Assembly: GCA_004295105.1 (NCBI GenBank)
Contig: SHNC01000189.1
Span: 1 to 41,202, forward strand
Length of the DNA stretch: 41,202 bases
Reading direction: 5' to 3'
Source: Betaproteobacteria bacterium
Lineage (GTDB): Bacteria > Pseudomonadota > Gammaproteobacteria > Burkholderiales > Rhodocyclaceae
Shown: positions 1-8,894 of the stretch, piece by piece
How the letters are laid out: each line of letters begins with the position of its first letter
Position numbering within the stretch: the first letter of the stretch is position 1
The notes under the pieces: generated by a model
The model's input: only the letters and a program-made list of their open reading frames with translations
Databases searched by the model: none
Told to the model about the DNA's origin: nothing
Translations under genes and position numbers: made by a program

Positions 1-702
1 CGCCGCCGACGAGGTGTGCAGCGTGCCGAATACCAGATGGCCGGTCTCGGCCGCGGTCAGCGCCAGGCGGATGGTCTCGAGGTCGCGCATCTCGCCCACC
101 AGGATCACGTCGGGGTCCTCGCGCAGTGCGGCGCGCAGCGCGTTGTTGAACGACATCGTGTCGCGGTGCACTTCGCGCTGGTTGATCAGGCAGCGCTTGG
201 ACTCATGGACGAATTCGATGGGATCCTCGACGGTGAGGATGTGGCCGTACTCGTTCTCGTTCACGTAGTCGATCATCGCCGCCAGCGTGGTCGATTTGCC
301 CGAGCCGGTGGGGCCGGTGACCAGCACGATGCCGCGCGGCTGCTCGGCGATCTCCTTGAAGATCTTCGGGCAGTTCAGTTCCTCGAGCGTCAGCACCTTG
401 GACGGAATCGTCCGGAACACCGCGCCCGAACCGCGGTTCTGGTTGAAGGCATTGACGCGGAAGCGCGCGAGATTGGGCACCGCGAAGGAGAAGTCGCATT
501 CCCAGGTCTCCTCGTACTGCTTGCGCTGCGCGTCGTTCATGATGTCGTACACCATGGCATGCACGTCCTTGTGCTCCATGGGCGGCAGGTTGATGCGGCG
601 CACGTCGCCATGCACGCGGATCATGGGCGGCAGGCCGGCCGACAGGTGAAGGTCGGAGGCCTTGTTCTTGACCGCGAAGGCGAGCAGTTCGGTGATGTCC
701 AT
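1..702 (-). CDS. pilT: Twitching motility ATPase PilT (N-terminal 234 residues; C-terminus outside window)
   Basis: PilT is the hexameric cytoplasmic ATPase that powers type IV pilus retraction. The reverse strand reads in frame from an ATG at 702 to the window edge without a stop. Visible are the PAS-like N-terminal domain ([14 protein letters not shown]), Walker [10 protein letters not shown] at residues 130-138, the TVEDPIEF Asp box near 157-164, and a Walker B/His box region from [15 protein letters not shown] (about 193-207) to GTLHTSSA. The family is about 345 residues long, so roughly 110 residues are missing on the left. The start matches the usual [11 protein letters not shown] beginning. 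It diverges from yggS, a common arrangement in beta- and gammaproteobacteria, and fits functionally with the pilG-chpA cluster 17 kb away. Confidence 0.95.
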   Translation of the reverse strand, partial: MDITELLAFAVKNKASDLHLSAGLPPMIRVHGDVRRINLPPMEHKDVHAMVYDIMNDAQRKQYEETWECDFSFAVPNLARFRVNAFNQNRGSGAVFRTIPSKVLTLEELNCPKIFKEIAEQPRGIVLVTGPTGSGKSTTLAAMIDYVNENEYGHILTVEDPIEFVHESKRCLINQREVHRDTMSFNNALRAALREDPDVILVGEMRDLETIRLALTAAETGHLVFGTLHTSSAA

Positions 703-750
703 GTCGGAGGAAGTCGGGCGGTGCGCGAGGAGGAGGGGCAAGGTGCCGAT

Positions 751-758
751 GCTATACT
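751..758. promoter_or_regulatory. Shared -10-like element between pilT and yggS
   Basis: The 8 bases gctatact read as TATACT on the plus strand (753-758, toward yggS) and TATAGC on the minus strand (toward pilT). They lie in the 94-bp divergent gap. No convincing -35 hexamer is seen at the right distance on either strand, so this is only a candidate for overlapping divergent promoters. Confidence 0.3.
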
Positions 759-796
759 TTCTGGCGCCCATCCCGCAGGAAAAAGGCCACGAATAT

Positions 797-1504
797 ATGA
801 CAGCAATCGCTGCCAACTTGCAAGCCGTGCGCGGCCGCATCGCCCGCGCCGCGCAGGCTGCCGGGCGTGACCCGGCATCGGTCGCGCTGCTCGCGGTGAG
901 CAAGACCTGGCCGGCCGAGGCGGTGTGCGAGGCGGCCGCGGCCGGGCAGCGCGCGTTCGGCGAGAACTACGTGCAGGAGGGTGAGCACAAGGCGGCGGCG
1001 CTCGCCGCGCTGGACCTCGAATGGCACTTCATCGGCCCGCTGCAGAGCAACAAGACGCGGCCGGTGGCGAACGCCTTCGACTGGGTGCACAGCATCGACC
1101 GGCTGAAGATCGGCGAACGCCTGTCGGCGCAGCGCGACGTGCATCTGCCGCCCCTGAACGTCTGCATCCAGGTCAATGTCAGTGGCGAAGACAGCAAGAG
1201 CGGCGTCGCGCCGGACGCGGCGCGCGCGTTGGCGCTCGCGGTGGCGGCGCTGCCGCGACTGCGCCTGCGCGGGCTGATGTGCATTCCCGAGCCCACCGAC
1301 GACGATGCGTTGCTGCATCGCCGCTTCGCCACGCTGCGCGCGTTGAAGGATGCGCTGGTGGCCGAGGGGCTGGCACTCGACACGCTGTCGATGGGCATGT
1401 CGCACGACCTCGAGGCGGCGATCGCCGAAGGGGCGACCATCGTGCGCGTCGGCACCGCGATCTTCGGCGCCCGTGCGGCTGCGCAGGCCATGGCGACGAA
1501 CTGA
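797..1504 (+). CDS. yggS: YggS family PLP homeostasis protein (PLPBP)
   Basis: A 235-residue pyridoxal-phosphate-binding protein with a single alanine-racemase-like TIM barrel. The family has no known catalytic activity and balances vitamin B6 and amino-acid pools. The PLP lysine lies in AVSKTW (K36). Other family blocks are [51 protein letters not shown] and VRVGTAIFG. The start at 797 was chosen over an upstream in-frame ATG at 662 because the family begins just before the first helix ([12 protein letters not shown]), and a GGAAAAAGG purine stretch lies upstream. It precedes proC by 102 bp, and the yggS-proC-yggT linkage is widely conserved. Confidence 0.95.
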   Translation: MTAIAANLQAVRGRIARAAQAAGRDPASVALLAVSKTWPAEAVCEAAAAGQRAFGENYVQEGEHKAAALAALDLEWHFIGPLQSNKTRPVANAFDWVHSIDRLKIGERLSAQRDVHLPPLNVCIQVNVSGEDSKSGVAPDAARALALAVAALPRLRLRGLMCIPEPTDDDALLHRRFATLRALKDALVAEGLALDTLSMGMSHDLEAAIAEGATIVRVGTAIFGARAAAQAMATN

Positions 1505-1606
1505 GCCGAGGCAAGGTTCCGCTTCATGCGGCCGCTGTCCGGCAGGGCGTCTTGCGACGAACGGAACGGCTCCAGTCCCTCAACCCGTCCCTCAACGAGA
1601 ATATCC

Positions 1607-2431
1607 ATGAAAATCTCCTTCCTCGGCGGCGGCAACATGGCCGCCGCGCTGATCGGCGGCATGGTCGAACGCGGCTTCGCGGCGGCCGACCTCCAGGTGG
1701 TCGATGTCGGTGCGGAGACGCGCGAGCGCATCGCGGCCCGCTTCGGCGTGCGTGCGGTCGAGTCCTTCGACGAGGCGGCGCTGGCCTGCGACGTCATCGT
1801 GCTGGCAGTCAAGCCGCAGCAGATGCGCAGTGCGCTGGCTCCCATCGCCGGGCGGCTGTCCGGCCAGATCGTGATCAGCATCGCCGCCGGTCTGCGCATT
1901 GCCGACCTGGCACGCTGGCTCGGCGCGGCGGGCGCACCGTACGCGCGCATCGTGCGCTGCATGCCCAACACGCCGGCCCTGATCGGTGCCGGGGTCACCG
2001 GCCTGTATGCCGATCCCGCGGTCGGGGCGTCGGGGCGCGAGGCAGCCGCCCGGATCCTGTCTGCGGTCGGCAGCGTGGTGTGGGTCGCCGACGAGGCGGC
2101 GATCGACGGCGTGACCGCCGTGTCCGGCAGCGGTCCGGCCTATGTGTTCCACTTCATCGAGGCGCTGGAAGCGGCGGGTCGGGCACTCGGTTTCGACGAG
2201 GCGGCGGCGCGGCGGCTGGCGATCGACACCGTGATGGGCGCGGCGAAGCTGGCGGCAGCGTCCGACGACCCGCCCGGGGTGCTGCGCGAACGCGTCACCT
2301 CCAAGGGCGGCACCACCGAGGCGGCCCTCGCCAGCCTGGCCGCCGCCGGCTGGCATGACGCGCTGGTCGCGGCGGTGAAGGCGGCCGCCGCGCGCGGCCG
2401 CGAACTCGGCGAGCAGTTGGGCAAGGGCTGA
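1607..2431 (+). CDS. proC: Pyrroline-5-carboxylate reductase
   Basis: ProC catalyses the last step of proline synthesis, NAD(P)H-dependent reduction of 1-pyrroline-5-carboxylate, in the cytoplasm. The 274-residue product has the Rossmann motif FLGGGNMAAALIGG (residues 5-18), an AVKPQQM segment, the substrate-loop motif RCMPNTPALIGAG, the VSGSGPAYVFHFIEAL dimerisation helix, and the C-terminal VTSKGGTTEAAL signature. Length and motif order are normal. The start gives MKISFLGGG, which places the dinucleotide loop at the N-terminus as in the family; an upstream in-frame ATG at 1526 would add 27 low-complexity residues. yggT begins 6 bp after its stop, so the two are probably co-transcribed. Confidence 0.96.
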   Translation: MKISFLGGGNMAAALIGGMVERGFAAADLQVVDVGAETRERIAARFGVRAVESFDEAALACDVIVLAVKPQQMRSALAPIAGRLSGQIVISIAAGLRIADLARWLGAAGAPYARIVRCMPNTPALIGAGVTGLYADPAVGASGREAAARILSAVGSVVWVADEAAIDGVTAVSGSGPAYVFHFIEALEAAGRALGFDEAAARRLAIDTVMGAAKLAAASDDPPGVLRERVTSKGGTTEAALASLAAAGWHDALVAAVKAAAARGRELGEQLGKG

Positions 2432-2437
2432 AGCGCG

Positions 2438-3019
2438 ATGGTCGCGAACATCCTGCTGCTGGTCCTCGACACCGCGGGCGGCTTCCTGACGCTGATGCTG
2501 CTGGCGCGTTTCTTCATGCAGTGGCAGCGCGTGCCTTTCCGTAATCAGATCGGTCACTTCGTGGTGAGCACCACCGACTGGGTCGTGCGCCCGCTGCGGC
2601 GCTTCGTGCCTGGCCTGTTCGGGCTGGATCTTGCCAGTCTGCTGCCGGCCTGGCTGGTGCAGGTGGTGCTGGTGTTCGCCGAGCTGGCGTTGAACAGCGC
2701 GGTGTTCGGCAGCAATCCGCTGTCGGTCATGCTCGGGCTGTGGGGCGTGGGCCTCGTCGAGCTGCTGCGCATGGCGGTCTATCTGGTGTTCGCGGTGGTG
2801 CTGATGTCGGCGGTGCTGTCGTGGGTGAGTCCACATGCGCCGGCCGCGCCGGTGCTGGACGCGCTCGCGGCACCCTTCCTGAAGCCGTTTCGGCGCGTCA
2901 TCCCGAGCATCGCCAATGTCGACCTGTCGCCGCTGGTGCTGCTGCTGGTGCTGCAGATCCTGCTGATGGTGATCGGCGGCCTGCGCAACAACTTCGCGCT
3001 GCTGCTGTTCGGCAACTGA
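2438..3019 (+). CDS. yggT: YggT family integral membrane protein
   Basis: A 193-residue inner-membrane protein made of two YggT repeats. Each has a hydrophobic helix pair flanking a polar stretch with the family pattern of a helix followed by LRRFVPG or LKPFRRVIPSIANVDLSP. About four membrane segments are visible (near residues 3-22, 65-85, 105-125 and 155-180). The molecular role is not settled; links to osmotic stress tolerance and to cell-envelope or division proteins have been proposed. It follows proC by 6 bp and is followed after 4 bp by yggU, so the three form one unit. Confidence 0.93.
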   Translation: MVANILLLVLDTAGGFLTLMLLARFFMQWQRVPFRNQIGHFVVSTTDWVVRPLRRFVPGLFGLDLASLLPAWLVQVVLVFAELALNSAVFGSNPLSVMLGLWGVGLVELLRMAVYLVFAVVLMSAVLSWVSPHAPAAPVLDALAAPFLKPFRRVIPSIANVDLSPLVLLLVLQILLMVIGGLRNNFALLLFGN

Positions 3020-3023
3020 AGCG

Positions 3024-3338
3024 ATGCATCCTGGCGGCACGGAGGGCTGGCTGCGGGGCGCGGCGGACGGAAGCATCATCCTGTCCCTGCACGTCCAGCC
3101 CGCTGCGAAGCAGACCGGTTTCGCCGGCCTGCATGGCGACGCGATGAAGATCCGTCTTGCCGCGCCGCCCGTGGATGGCAAGGCCAATGCAGCGCTGTGC
3201 GCCTTTCTGGCGCAGTTCTGCGGCGTGCCGAAGTCGGCGGTGACGCTGCTGAGCGGGGAGACCTCGCGCGCCAAGCGAGTGCGCGTGCAGGGCGCGGCAC
3301 CCGAAGCCGTCGCCCGGCTGCATGCGCAGGCCGGCTGA
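3024..3338 (+). CDS. yggU: DUF167/YggU family protein
   Basis: A 104-residue cytoplasmic protein of the DUF167 (UPF0235) family, whose function is unknown. The family core is visible as LHVQPAAKQTGFAGLHGD, then KIRLAAPPVDGKANAALCAFLA, then SAVTLLSGETSRAKRVRV, the alpha/beta fold seen in YggU structures. Its linkage to yggT is conserved in many proteobacteria. The start at 3024 is 4 bp after the yggT stop and fits the family N-terminus, where a Trp (W9 here) and a short strand precede the core. It converges with pyrC'. Confidence 0.9.
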   Translation: MHPGGTEGWLRGAADGSIILSLHVQPAAKQTGFAGLHGDAMKIRLAAPPVDGKANAALCAFLAQFCGVPKSAVTLLSGETSRAKRVRVQGAAPEAVARLHAQAG

Positions 3339-3456
3339 GCCGGGCTGGGTCGGGCAACGGTCCGCTGCGCCCTGAGGCAGTCGGTGAGCGCGCGGGACGC
3401 GCCTTGCCGGGGAACCAGGTCGGGCTGGGGCACCGACGCGCAATCGCGCCGCTGCG

Positions 3457-4737
3457 TCAGCCTTCGAACATCACCTGCCCCTCGACCAGCGTGTAGCGCA
3501 CCTTGCCCGGCAGCTCCATGCCCAGGAAGGGCGTGTTCTTGCCTTGGCTGCGCAGGTTGTCGCGGGTGATGGTGACGTACGCGGCGGGGTCGAACACGCA
3601 GATGTCGGCGCGGGCGCCGACCGACAGGTGGCCGGCCTTGGTGATGCCGACGATCTTCGCCGCATCCGAGGTGATGCGCGCGAGGCCGGTGCTGAGCGAC
3701 AGCCCGGCGCGCTCGGCCCACTTCAGCGTCAGCGGCAGCAGCAGCTCCAGGCCGGTCGCACCCGGTTCCGATTCCGCGAACGGAGTCTGCTTGCCGTCGT
3801 CATCGACCGGGGTGTGGTCCGAACACAGCGCGTCGATGCGCCCTTCGGCCAGGCCGCGGCGCAGCGCCTCGCGGTCGCGCTGGCTGCGCAGCGGCGGGAT
3901 CAGGTGGCAGTTGGCGTTGAAGTAGCCGATGTCCATGTCGCACAGATGCACATGGTTGATCGACACGTCGCAGGTGACGTCCATGCCTTCGGCGCGCGCC
4001 TGCTCGATCAGCGCCAGCCCGGCGGCGCTCGACAGCCGGGTGATGTGCAGGCGGGCGCCGGTGATCCTGGCCAGTTCCAGGTAGGTGTACAGCGCCACCG
4101 TCTCGGCTGCGACCGGTATGCCCGCCAGGCCCAGGCGGGTGGCGACTTCGCCGTCATGCGCATGGCCGCCGCGCGACAGGAAGGGCGCAAGGGGCTGCAG
4201 CCAGACGCGGAAGCCGAAAGTCGCCGCGTACTGCAGCGCGCGCATCAGCACGGTGGTGTCAACCACCGGCACGTTGGCCTGCGAGAAGGCGACGCAGCCC
4301 GCTTCGACAAGCTCGGCCATCTCCGACAGGCGCTCGCCCTTCAGGCCGAGCGTCAGCGCGCCGACCGGGTACACATGTGCCCGGTTCAGCTTCTTGGCAC
4401 GGTAGCACAGCATCTCGACCAGACCCGGCTCGTCCAGCGCCGGATCGGTGTCGGGCGGGATCGCCAGGCTGGTGACGCCGCCGGCCATCGCCGCGTCCAT
4501 CTCGGATTCCAGCGTGGCGCGGTATTCGAAGCCGGGCTCGCGCAGGCGCGCGGCGAGGTCGATGAAGCCGGGCGCGACCACCAGGCCGGCGGCATCGATG
4601 GTGCATTCCGCCTCGAAGCCGTCCGGCGCCGCACCAAGGGCGACGACCTTTCCGGCGGCCACATACACGGCCTGCACGCGGTCGATGCGGTTGGCCGGGT
4701 CGACCACGCGACCGTTGGAAATCAGGATCTTCTTCAT
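3457..4737 (-). CDS. pyrX: Non-catalytic dihydroorotase homologue PyrC' (PyrX)
   Basis: A 426-residue amidohydrolase-fold protein of the class I dihydroorotase family that is very unlikely to be an active enzyme. Active members carry a metal-binding HxH in FIDLHVHLREPG; here it reads FIDLAARLREPG, so the ligands at positions 62 and 64 are Ala and Arg. The next ligand is replaced in VWLQPLAPFL (Q181) and the fourth in LHITRLSSAAG (R234). The SDHTP aspartate remains. In Pseudomonas such inactive PyrC' subunits form a dodecamer with PyrB and are needed for aspartate transcarbamoylase assembly. Its place 10 bp downstream of pyrB fits that role. A catalytic dihydroorotase must lie elsewhere in the genome. 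Confidence 0.93.
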   Translation of the reverse strand: MKKILISNGRVVDPANRIDRVQAVYVAAGKVVALGAAPDGFEAECTIDAAGLVVAPGFIDLAARLREPGFEYRATLESEMDAAMAGGVTSLAIPPDTDPALDEPGLVEMLCYRAKKLNRAHVYPVGALTLGLKGERLSEMAELVEAGCVAFSQANVPVVDTTVLMRALQYAATFGFRVWLQPLAPFLSRGGHAHDGEVATRLGLAGIPVAAETVALYTYLELARITGARLHITRLSSAAGLALIEQARAEGMDVTCDVSINHVHLCDMDIGYFNANCHLIPPLRSQRDREALRRGLAEGRIDALCSDHTPVDDDGKQTPFAESEPGATGLELLLPLTLKWAERAGLSLSTGLARITSDAAKIVGITKAGHLSVGARADICVFDPAAYVTITRDNLRSQGKNTPFLGMELPGKVRYTLVEGQVMFEG

Positions 4738-4747
4738 GCGCCCTTCC

Positions 4748-5707
4748 TCAGTTGCTGCCCAGCATGCTCATGACCGCCATGCGCACCGCGATGCCGAAAG
4801 TGACCTGCGGCAGGATCACCGCCTGCGCGCCGTCGGCTACCGCCGAGTCGATCTCGACGCCGCGGTTCATCGGCCCCGGGTGCATCACGATCGCGTCGGG
4901 CCTGGCCAGTGCCAGCTTGTCGGCCGTCAGGCCCCAGATCTTGTAGTACTCCTGCGGCGTCGGCAGCAGGGCGCCATTCATGCGCTCGTTCTGCAGGCGC
5001 AGCATCATCACCACGTCCACGCCTTTCAGGCCCTCCTGCATGTCGTGGAACACGCGCACGCCGAGGGTCTCGACCGCGGTGGGCAGCAGCGTCCTGGGGC
5101 CGATCACGCGCACCTCGGGTACGCCCAGCGTGGTCAGGGCGGCGATCTGGCTGCGCGCCACACGCGAGTGCAGCACGTCGCCGACGATGGCCACCGTCAG
5201 GTTGGTGAAGTCCTTCTTGAAGTGGCGGATGGTGTACATGTCGAGCAGACCCTGCGTCGGGTGCGCATGACGCCCGTCGCCGGCATTGACGACATGGATG
5301 TCCTCGCGCCCGGTGGCCTGCAGGTGCTGGGCGATCAGCATCGGCGCGCCGCTCGCGGCGTGGCGCACGACGAACATGTCGGCCTGCATCGCGCACAGGT
5401 TGTCGACCGTGTCGAGCAGGCTCTCGCCCTTGGCGGCGGAGCTGGTGTTGATGTTGAGGTTCACCACGTCGGCCGACAGGCGCTTGGCGGCGATCTCGAA
5501 GGTGGTACGGGTGCGCGTCGAGTTCTCGAAGAACAGGTTGAAAACGCTCTTGCCGCGCAGCAGCGGCAGCTTCTTGACCTCGCGTTCGGCCACTTCGGTG
5601 AAGGGCGCGGCGGTGTCGAGGATGGTATTGATGATCTCGCGCGGCAGGCCGTCCAGCGTCAGCAGGTGCTGCAATTCGCCGTGCTTGTTCAGTTGGGGAT
5701 TGCGCAT
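4748..5707 (-). CDS. pyrB: Aspartate carbamoyltransferase catalytic subunit
   Basis: PyrB condenses carbamoyl phosphate with aspartate, the committed step of pyrimidine synthesis. The 319-residue product has the carbamoyl-phosphate motif STRT (residues 63-66 in [13 protein letters not shown]), the KGESLLDT loop, [12 protein letters not shown], and the aspartate-domain HPGPMNRG. The length of about 320 is typical. There is no pyrI nearby, and the following gene encodes an inactive dihydroorotase-like partner, so this is expected to be a class A-type ATCase complex (PyrB with PyrC'). It starts 3 bp after the pyrR stop and is clearly in the same transcript. Confidence 0.97.
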   Translation of the reverse strand: MRNPQLNKHGELQHLLTLDGLPREIINTILDTAAPFTEVAEREVKKLPLLRGKSVFNLFFENSTRTRTTFEIAAKRLSADVVNLNINTSSAAKGESLLDTVDNLCAMQADMFVVRHAASGAPMLIAQHLQATGREDIHVVNAGDGRHAHPTQGLLDMYTIRHFKKDFTNLTVAIVGDVLHSRVARSQIAALTTLGVPEVRVIGPRTLLPTAVETLGVRVFHDMQEGLKGVDVVMMLRLQNERMNGALLPTPQEYYKIWGLTADKLALARPDAIVMHPGPMNRGVEIDSAVADGAQAVILPQVTFGIAVRMAVMSMLGSN

Positions 5708-5710
5708 CGC

Positions 5711-6214
5711 TCAGCCTCGGGTCGTAAGCTGCAGGGTCAGCGCCCCCTCGGTGGTGCGCTGCAGTTCCAGGTTCTGTGTCGCCGGCAGTGGATCGCTCAG
5801 CGTATGCGCGCAATAGCGCGCGGCGATGGGCAGTTCGCGGCTGCCGCGGTCGACCAGCACCGCCAGGTCCACGCGCGCCGGCCGGCCGAAATCGAACAGC
5901 TCGTTGAGCGCGGCGCGGGTGGTGCGCCCGGTGTAGAGCACGTCATCGACCAGGATCACCGGCGCGCCATCGACGTCGAACGGGATCCCGGTGCGCTGCG
6001 GTCGGGCGTGCAGGCCCTTGCTGGCGTAGTCGTCGCGATAGAAGGAGACGTCGATCGCGCCCAGCGGCTTGCGGATGCCGAGCAGTGCATGCAGGCGCTC
6101 GGCCAGCCACAGCCCGCCGGTGTGGATGCCGACGAGCGCGGTGTCGGCGGTGACGTGGGGGCGGATCTGCTCGGCCAACTGGCGGCAGAGCGTTTCGGCA
6201 TCAGGGATGTGCAT
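5711..6214 (-). CDS. pyrR: PyrR bifunctional pyrimidine regulator / uracil phosphoribosyltransferase
   Basis: A 167-residue PRTase-fold protein. The PRPP-binding signature [13 protein letters not shown] lies at residues 86-98, preceded by [13 protein letters not shown] and followed by [14 protein letters not shown], both typical of PyrR. In Bacillus PyrR is an RNA-binding attenuator. In Gram-negative bacteria with pyrR-pyrB-pyrC' operons it is also thought to regulate pyrimidine genes, though I see no attenuator in front of pyrB, where the gap is only 3 bp. It overlaps the end of ruvX by 14 bp. Its length is slightly shorter than the 175-180 residues usual in Firmicutes. Confidence 0.93.
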   Translation of the reverse strand: MHIPDAETLCRQLAEQIRPHVTADTALVGIHTGGLWLAERLHALLGIRKPLGAIDVSFYRDDYASKGLHARPQRTGIPFDVDGAPVILVDDVLYTGRTTRAALNELFDFGRPARVDLAVLVDRGSRELPIAARYCAHTLSDPLPATQNLELQRTTEGALTLQLTTRG

Positions 6215-6680
6215 GGCGGTTGCTGTCGAGAAAGGTTTGCAGGATCAGGCAGGCGGCGGCGGCATCGAGCACCGCCTTGCGCTCGCGCCAGCCGCGCACG
6301 CCGGCGTCGACGAGCCCGGCCTCTGCGGCCACGGAGGACAGCCGCTCGTCCACCGCGTGCACCGGCAGCGCGAAGCGGCCGTGCAACTGATTGGCGAAAC
6401 GGCGGCAGCGCGCAGTGAGTTCATGTTCGCGACCATCGAGATGGGCGGGCAGGCCGACCACCAGTGCCACCGGCCGCCAATCGGCGATCAGCCTGCCGAT
6501 GGCGGCGAAGCGGGCATCGTTCGATTCTTCGCGCAGCGTCGTCAGCGGCGACGCATGGCCGGTTTCGAGTTCGCCGCAGGCAACGCCGATGCGGGCAAGA
6601 CCGAAATCGAAGCCGAGCAGGGTGCCACGGGCGGGCAGGACGCTTGTCACGGGCTGCGCGGCGCCGGCCGCATCAGGCAT
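6201..6680 (-). CDS. ruvX: Putative pre-16S rRNA nuclease / Holliday junction resolvase-like RuvX (YqgF)
   Basis: A 159-residue RNase H-fold protein of the YqgF family, known in E. coli for pre-16S rRNA 5'-end maturation and annotated elsewhere as a resolvase. The first catalytic Asp is in [14 protein letters not shown] (D25). [10 protein letters not shown] and the [10 protein letters not shown] motif follow, with a C-terminal acidic residue in [16 protein letters not shown]. It has about 18 extra N-terminal residues relative to E. coli (138 aa). It overlaps yqgE upstream by 8 bp and pyrR downstream by 14 bp, implying translational coupling. The yqgE-ruvX pair is conserved across proteobacteria. 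Confidence 0.93.
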   Translation of the reverse strand: MPDAAGAAQPVTSVLPARGTLLGFDFGLARIGVACGELETGHASPLTTLREESNDARFAAIGRLIADWRPVALVVGLPAHLDGREHELTARCRRFANQLHGRFALPVHAVDERLSSVAAEAGLVDAGVRGWRERKAVLDAAAACLILQTFLDSNRHAHP

Positions 6681-7239
6681 GCCCGGCGACCTCGCTGAGC
6701 TTGGCGAAATCCACGCCCAGCTTCTGCATCGCCGCCACCAGTCGCTCTTCGGGCGGCAGATCGAAGATGATGGTCATGTCGGCCGCCACCGTCAGCCAGG
6801 CGTTATCGGCGAGTTCCTGCTCGAGTTGCCCCGCTGCCCAGCCGGCGTAGCCGAGCGTGACGAGCACGTCGCGCGGTTCGCCGGTGGTGCCGATCGCCTG
6901 CAGGATGTCGCGGCTGCTGGTAAGGCCCACCTCGTCGTTGACGCGCAGCGTGGAGTGCCATTCGCTCATCGGCCGGTGCAGTACGAAGCCGCGGTCGGTC
7001 TGCACCGGGCCACCGAAATAGACCGGCTGGCCGGCGAAGCCAGCGGCTTCGAGCGGCAGTTCGATGCGCTCGAACAGCGTCGCCAGCGTCATGTCGATCG
7101 GCCGGTTGACGATCACGCCCAGCGCGCCCTGCTCGTTGTGTTCGGCGATGTAGGTCAGGGTGCGCGCGAAATGGGGATCGGTCATGCTGGGCATGGCGAT
7201 CAGGAAGTGATGCGTGAGGTTGGCCGTGGGTGTATCCAT
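6673..7239 (-). CDS. yqgE: YqgE/AlgH family protein (DUF179)
   Basis: A 188-residue DUF179 protein. Recognisable blocks are [49 protein letters not shown] and [17 protein letters not shown]. The family is widely conserved and its biochemical role is unknown; the Pseudomonas homologue was named AlgH after alginate regulation. The start at 7239 ([12 protein letters not shown]) is preferred to an in-frame ATG at 7317 because the added 26 residues are Arg-rich and unlike the family; an ATG at 7248 is also possible. It is the first gene of the five-gene unit ending in pyrC', divergent from phrB. Confidence 0.93.
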   Translation of the reverse strand: MDTPTANLTHHFLIAMPSMTDPHFARTLTYIAEHNEQGALGVIVNRPIDMTLATLFERIELPLEAAGFAGQPVYFGGPVQTDRGFVLHRPMSEWHSTLRVNDEVGLTSSRDILQAIGTTGEPRDVLVTLGYAGWAAGQLEQELADNAWLTVAADMTIIFDLPPEERLVAAMQKLGVDFAKLSEVAGHA

Positions 7240-7258
7240 GCGCGGCATTTTACGCCCT

Positions 7259-7290
7259 GTCCGGCGCGAGCGACACGGCATGCGCCGGAC
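7259..7290. repeat. 9-bp inverted repeat in the yqgE/phrB divergent gap
   Basis: GTCCGGCGC at 7259-7267 and its exact complement GCGCCGGAC at 7282-7290 flank a 14-nt loop, centrally placed in the 128-bp divergent intergenic region. It could be an operator or a transcript hairpin. A CATAAT -10-like element for phrB lies further right at 7332-7337, without a good -35. No function can be assigned from the sequence. Confidence 0.5.
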
Positions 7291-7367
7291 GGCGGGCGCA
7301 GCGAGGACTGCCGGCACGACCGGCCATCGGCCATAATCGGCCCCTTGCTCCGCGCCATCCGCCGCCG

Positions 7368-8822
7368 ATGACCGCCCCCCACCTGCCCTCCGCCCTCGTC
7401 TGGTTCCGCCGCGACCTGCGCACGGACGACCATGCGGCCCTCTACCATGCCCTGCGCAGCGCCGGCCGGGTGTTCTGCGCCTTCGTCTTCGACACCGAGA
7501 TCCTCGACGTCCTGCCCGACCGGCGCGACCGTCGCGTCGAGTTCATCCACGCCGCCGTCACCGAGCTCGACCGTGGGCTGGACGCTCTCGCGCGCGCCGC
7601 GGGCGCAACGGGCGGCGGCCTGATCGTGCGCCACGGCCGCGCCGACGAACTCGTGCCGCGGCTCGCACGCGAACTCGGCGTCGCCCAGGTGTTCACCAAC
7701 CGTGACTACGAGCCGGCGGCCATCGCGCGCGACCGCCGCGTCGCCGAACGTCTGGCGGCGGACGGAATCGGCTACGCGGACTTCAAGGATCAGGTCGTCT
7801 TCGAGCGCGATGAGGTGCTCACCCAGGCGGGGCAGCCCTTCAGCGTGTTCACGCCCTACCGCAATGCCTGGCTGCGCAAGCTCGATCCCTTCTTCCTGCA
7901 GGCCTATCCGGTGGAAAGACATGCGGGCCGCCTGGCCCCGCCGCCGGCCGGCGAATCCATGCCCGACCTTGCCGCGCTGGGTTTCCAGCCCACCAACCTC
8001 GCCGGACTGCGCCTGCCGCTCGGCATGTCGGGCGCGCGCCGTCTGTTCGCCGAATTCCGTGAGCGCATCGACCGATACCGCGAAGCGCGCGATTTTCCGG
8101 CGGTGAAGGGCGTGTCCTACCTGTCGCCGCACCTGCGCTTCGGCACGGTATCGATTCGCGCGCTCGCCGCCTGCGCCTGTCAACGCGGCGGCGCCGGGGC
8201 CGAGACCTGGCTGGCCGAGCTGATCTGGCGCGACTTCTACCACATGATCCTGTGGCATCACCCGCGCGTGGTCGCGGCGTCGTTCCGGCCGGAGTACGAC
8301 CGCATCAGTTGGGATGACGCCCCGGAACTGTTCGCCGCCTGGCGCGACGGGCGCACCGGCTACCCGCTCGTCGATGCGGCGATGCGCCAACTGGAGCAGA
8401 CCGGCTACATGCACAACCGGCTGCGCATGCTCACCGCTTCCTTCCTCACCAAGGACCTCGGCATCGACTGGCGCCTCGGCGAGCGCCATTTCGCCGCGAA
8501 GCTGCTCGACTTCGACCTGGCGGCGAACAATGGCGGCTGGCAGTGGGCGGCCTCGACCGGTTGCGATGCGCAACCTTGGTTCCGGATCTTCAATCCGGTG
8601 ACCCAGTCGGAGAAGTTCGATCCGCAGGGGCGCTTCATCCGGCGCTACCTGCCCGAACTCGAGCCTGTGCCCGACCGGTTCATCCACGCGCCGTGGAAGA
8701 TGGGCGGCATCGACCAGGATGCGGCCGCCGTGCGCATCGGGCGGGACTATCCGGCGCCGATCGTCGACCATGCCGCTGCGCGCGAACGTACGCTGGCGCG
8801 CTTTGGCGTGGTCAGGGGCTGA
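7368..8822 (+). CDS. phrB: Deoxyribodipyrimidine photo-lyase (class I CPD photolyase)
   Basis: A 484-residue cryptochrome/photolyase that uses light, FADH2 and an antenna cofactor to split cyclobutane pyrimidine dimers. The N-terminal alpha/beta antenna domain starts with [17 protein letters not shown]. The FAD domain shows [16 protein letters not shown], the Trp-rich [53 protein letters not shown], and the diagnostic [24 protein letters not shown]. The length agrees with E. coli PhrB (472 aa). The ATG at 7368 was chosen because the fold begins there; upstream in-frame codons run through the intergenic hairpin. It diverges from yqgE and converges with chpA. Some class I relatives are cryptochromes, but the motifs favour a CPD photolyase. 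Confidence 0.95.
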   Translation: MTAPHLPSALVWFRRDLRTDDHAALYHALRSAGRVFCAFVFDTEILDVLPDRRDRRVEFIHAAVTELDRGLDALARAAGATGGGLIVRHGRADELVPRLARELGVAQVFTNRDYEPAAIARDRRVAERLAADGIGYADFKDQVVFERDEVLTQAGQPFSVFTPYRNAWLRKLDPFFLQAYPVERHAGRLAPPPAGESMPDLAALGFQPTNLAGLRLPLGMSGARRLFAEFRERIDRYREARDFPAVKGVSYLSPHLRFGTVSIRALAACACQRGGAGAETWLAELIWRDFYHMILWHHPRVVAASFRPEYDRISWDDAPELFAAWRDGRTGYPLVDAAMRQLEQTGYMHNRLRMLTASFLTKDLGIDWRLGERHFAAKLLDFDLAANNGGWQWAASTGCDAQPWFRIFNPVTQSEKFDPQGRFIRRYLPELEPVPDRFIHAPWKMGGIDQDAAAVRIGRDYPAPIVDHAAARERTLARFGVVRG

Positions 8823-8868
8823 GCGCGGGCCGACCCCCTGCTCGGGCGGCAGCGCCGGATTCTGAGGT

Positions 8869-8892
8869 GGAGCGCCGCCAGCGTGGCGTTCC
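8869..8892. terminator. Possible bidirectional hairpin between phrB and chpA
   Basis: GGAGCGCC (8869-8876) can pair with GGCGTTCC (8885-8892), including one G-T pair, around an 8-nt loop. It sits in the 72-bp gap between two convergent genes, just after the chpA stop on the minus strand. No U-run follows on either strand, so function as a terminator is only suggested by position. Confidence 0.35.
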
Positions 8893-8894
8893 GT

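Noticed and set aside
3339-3456. Terminator between yggU and pyrC'
   Set aside because: Only a 5-bp stem (GTCGG 3419-3423 with CCGAC 3433-3437) is visible; too weak to call.
1592-3721. A 709-residue minus-strand frame across proC, yggT and yggU
   Set aside because: It crosses three clear genes and has shadow composition (Gln/His/Arg-rich).
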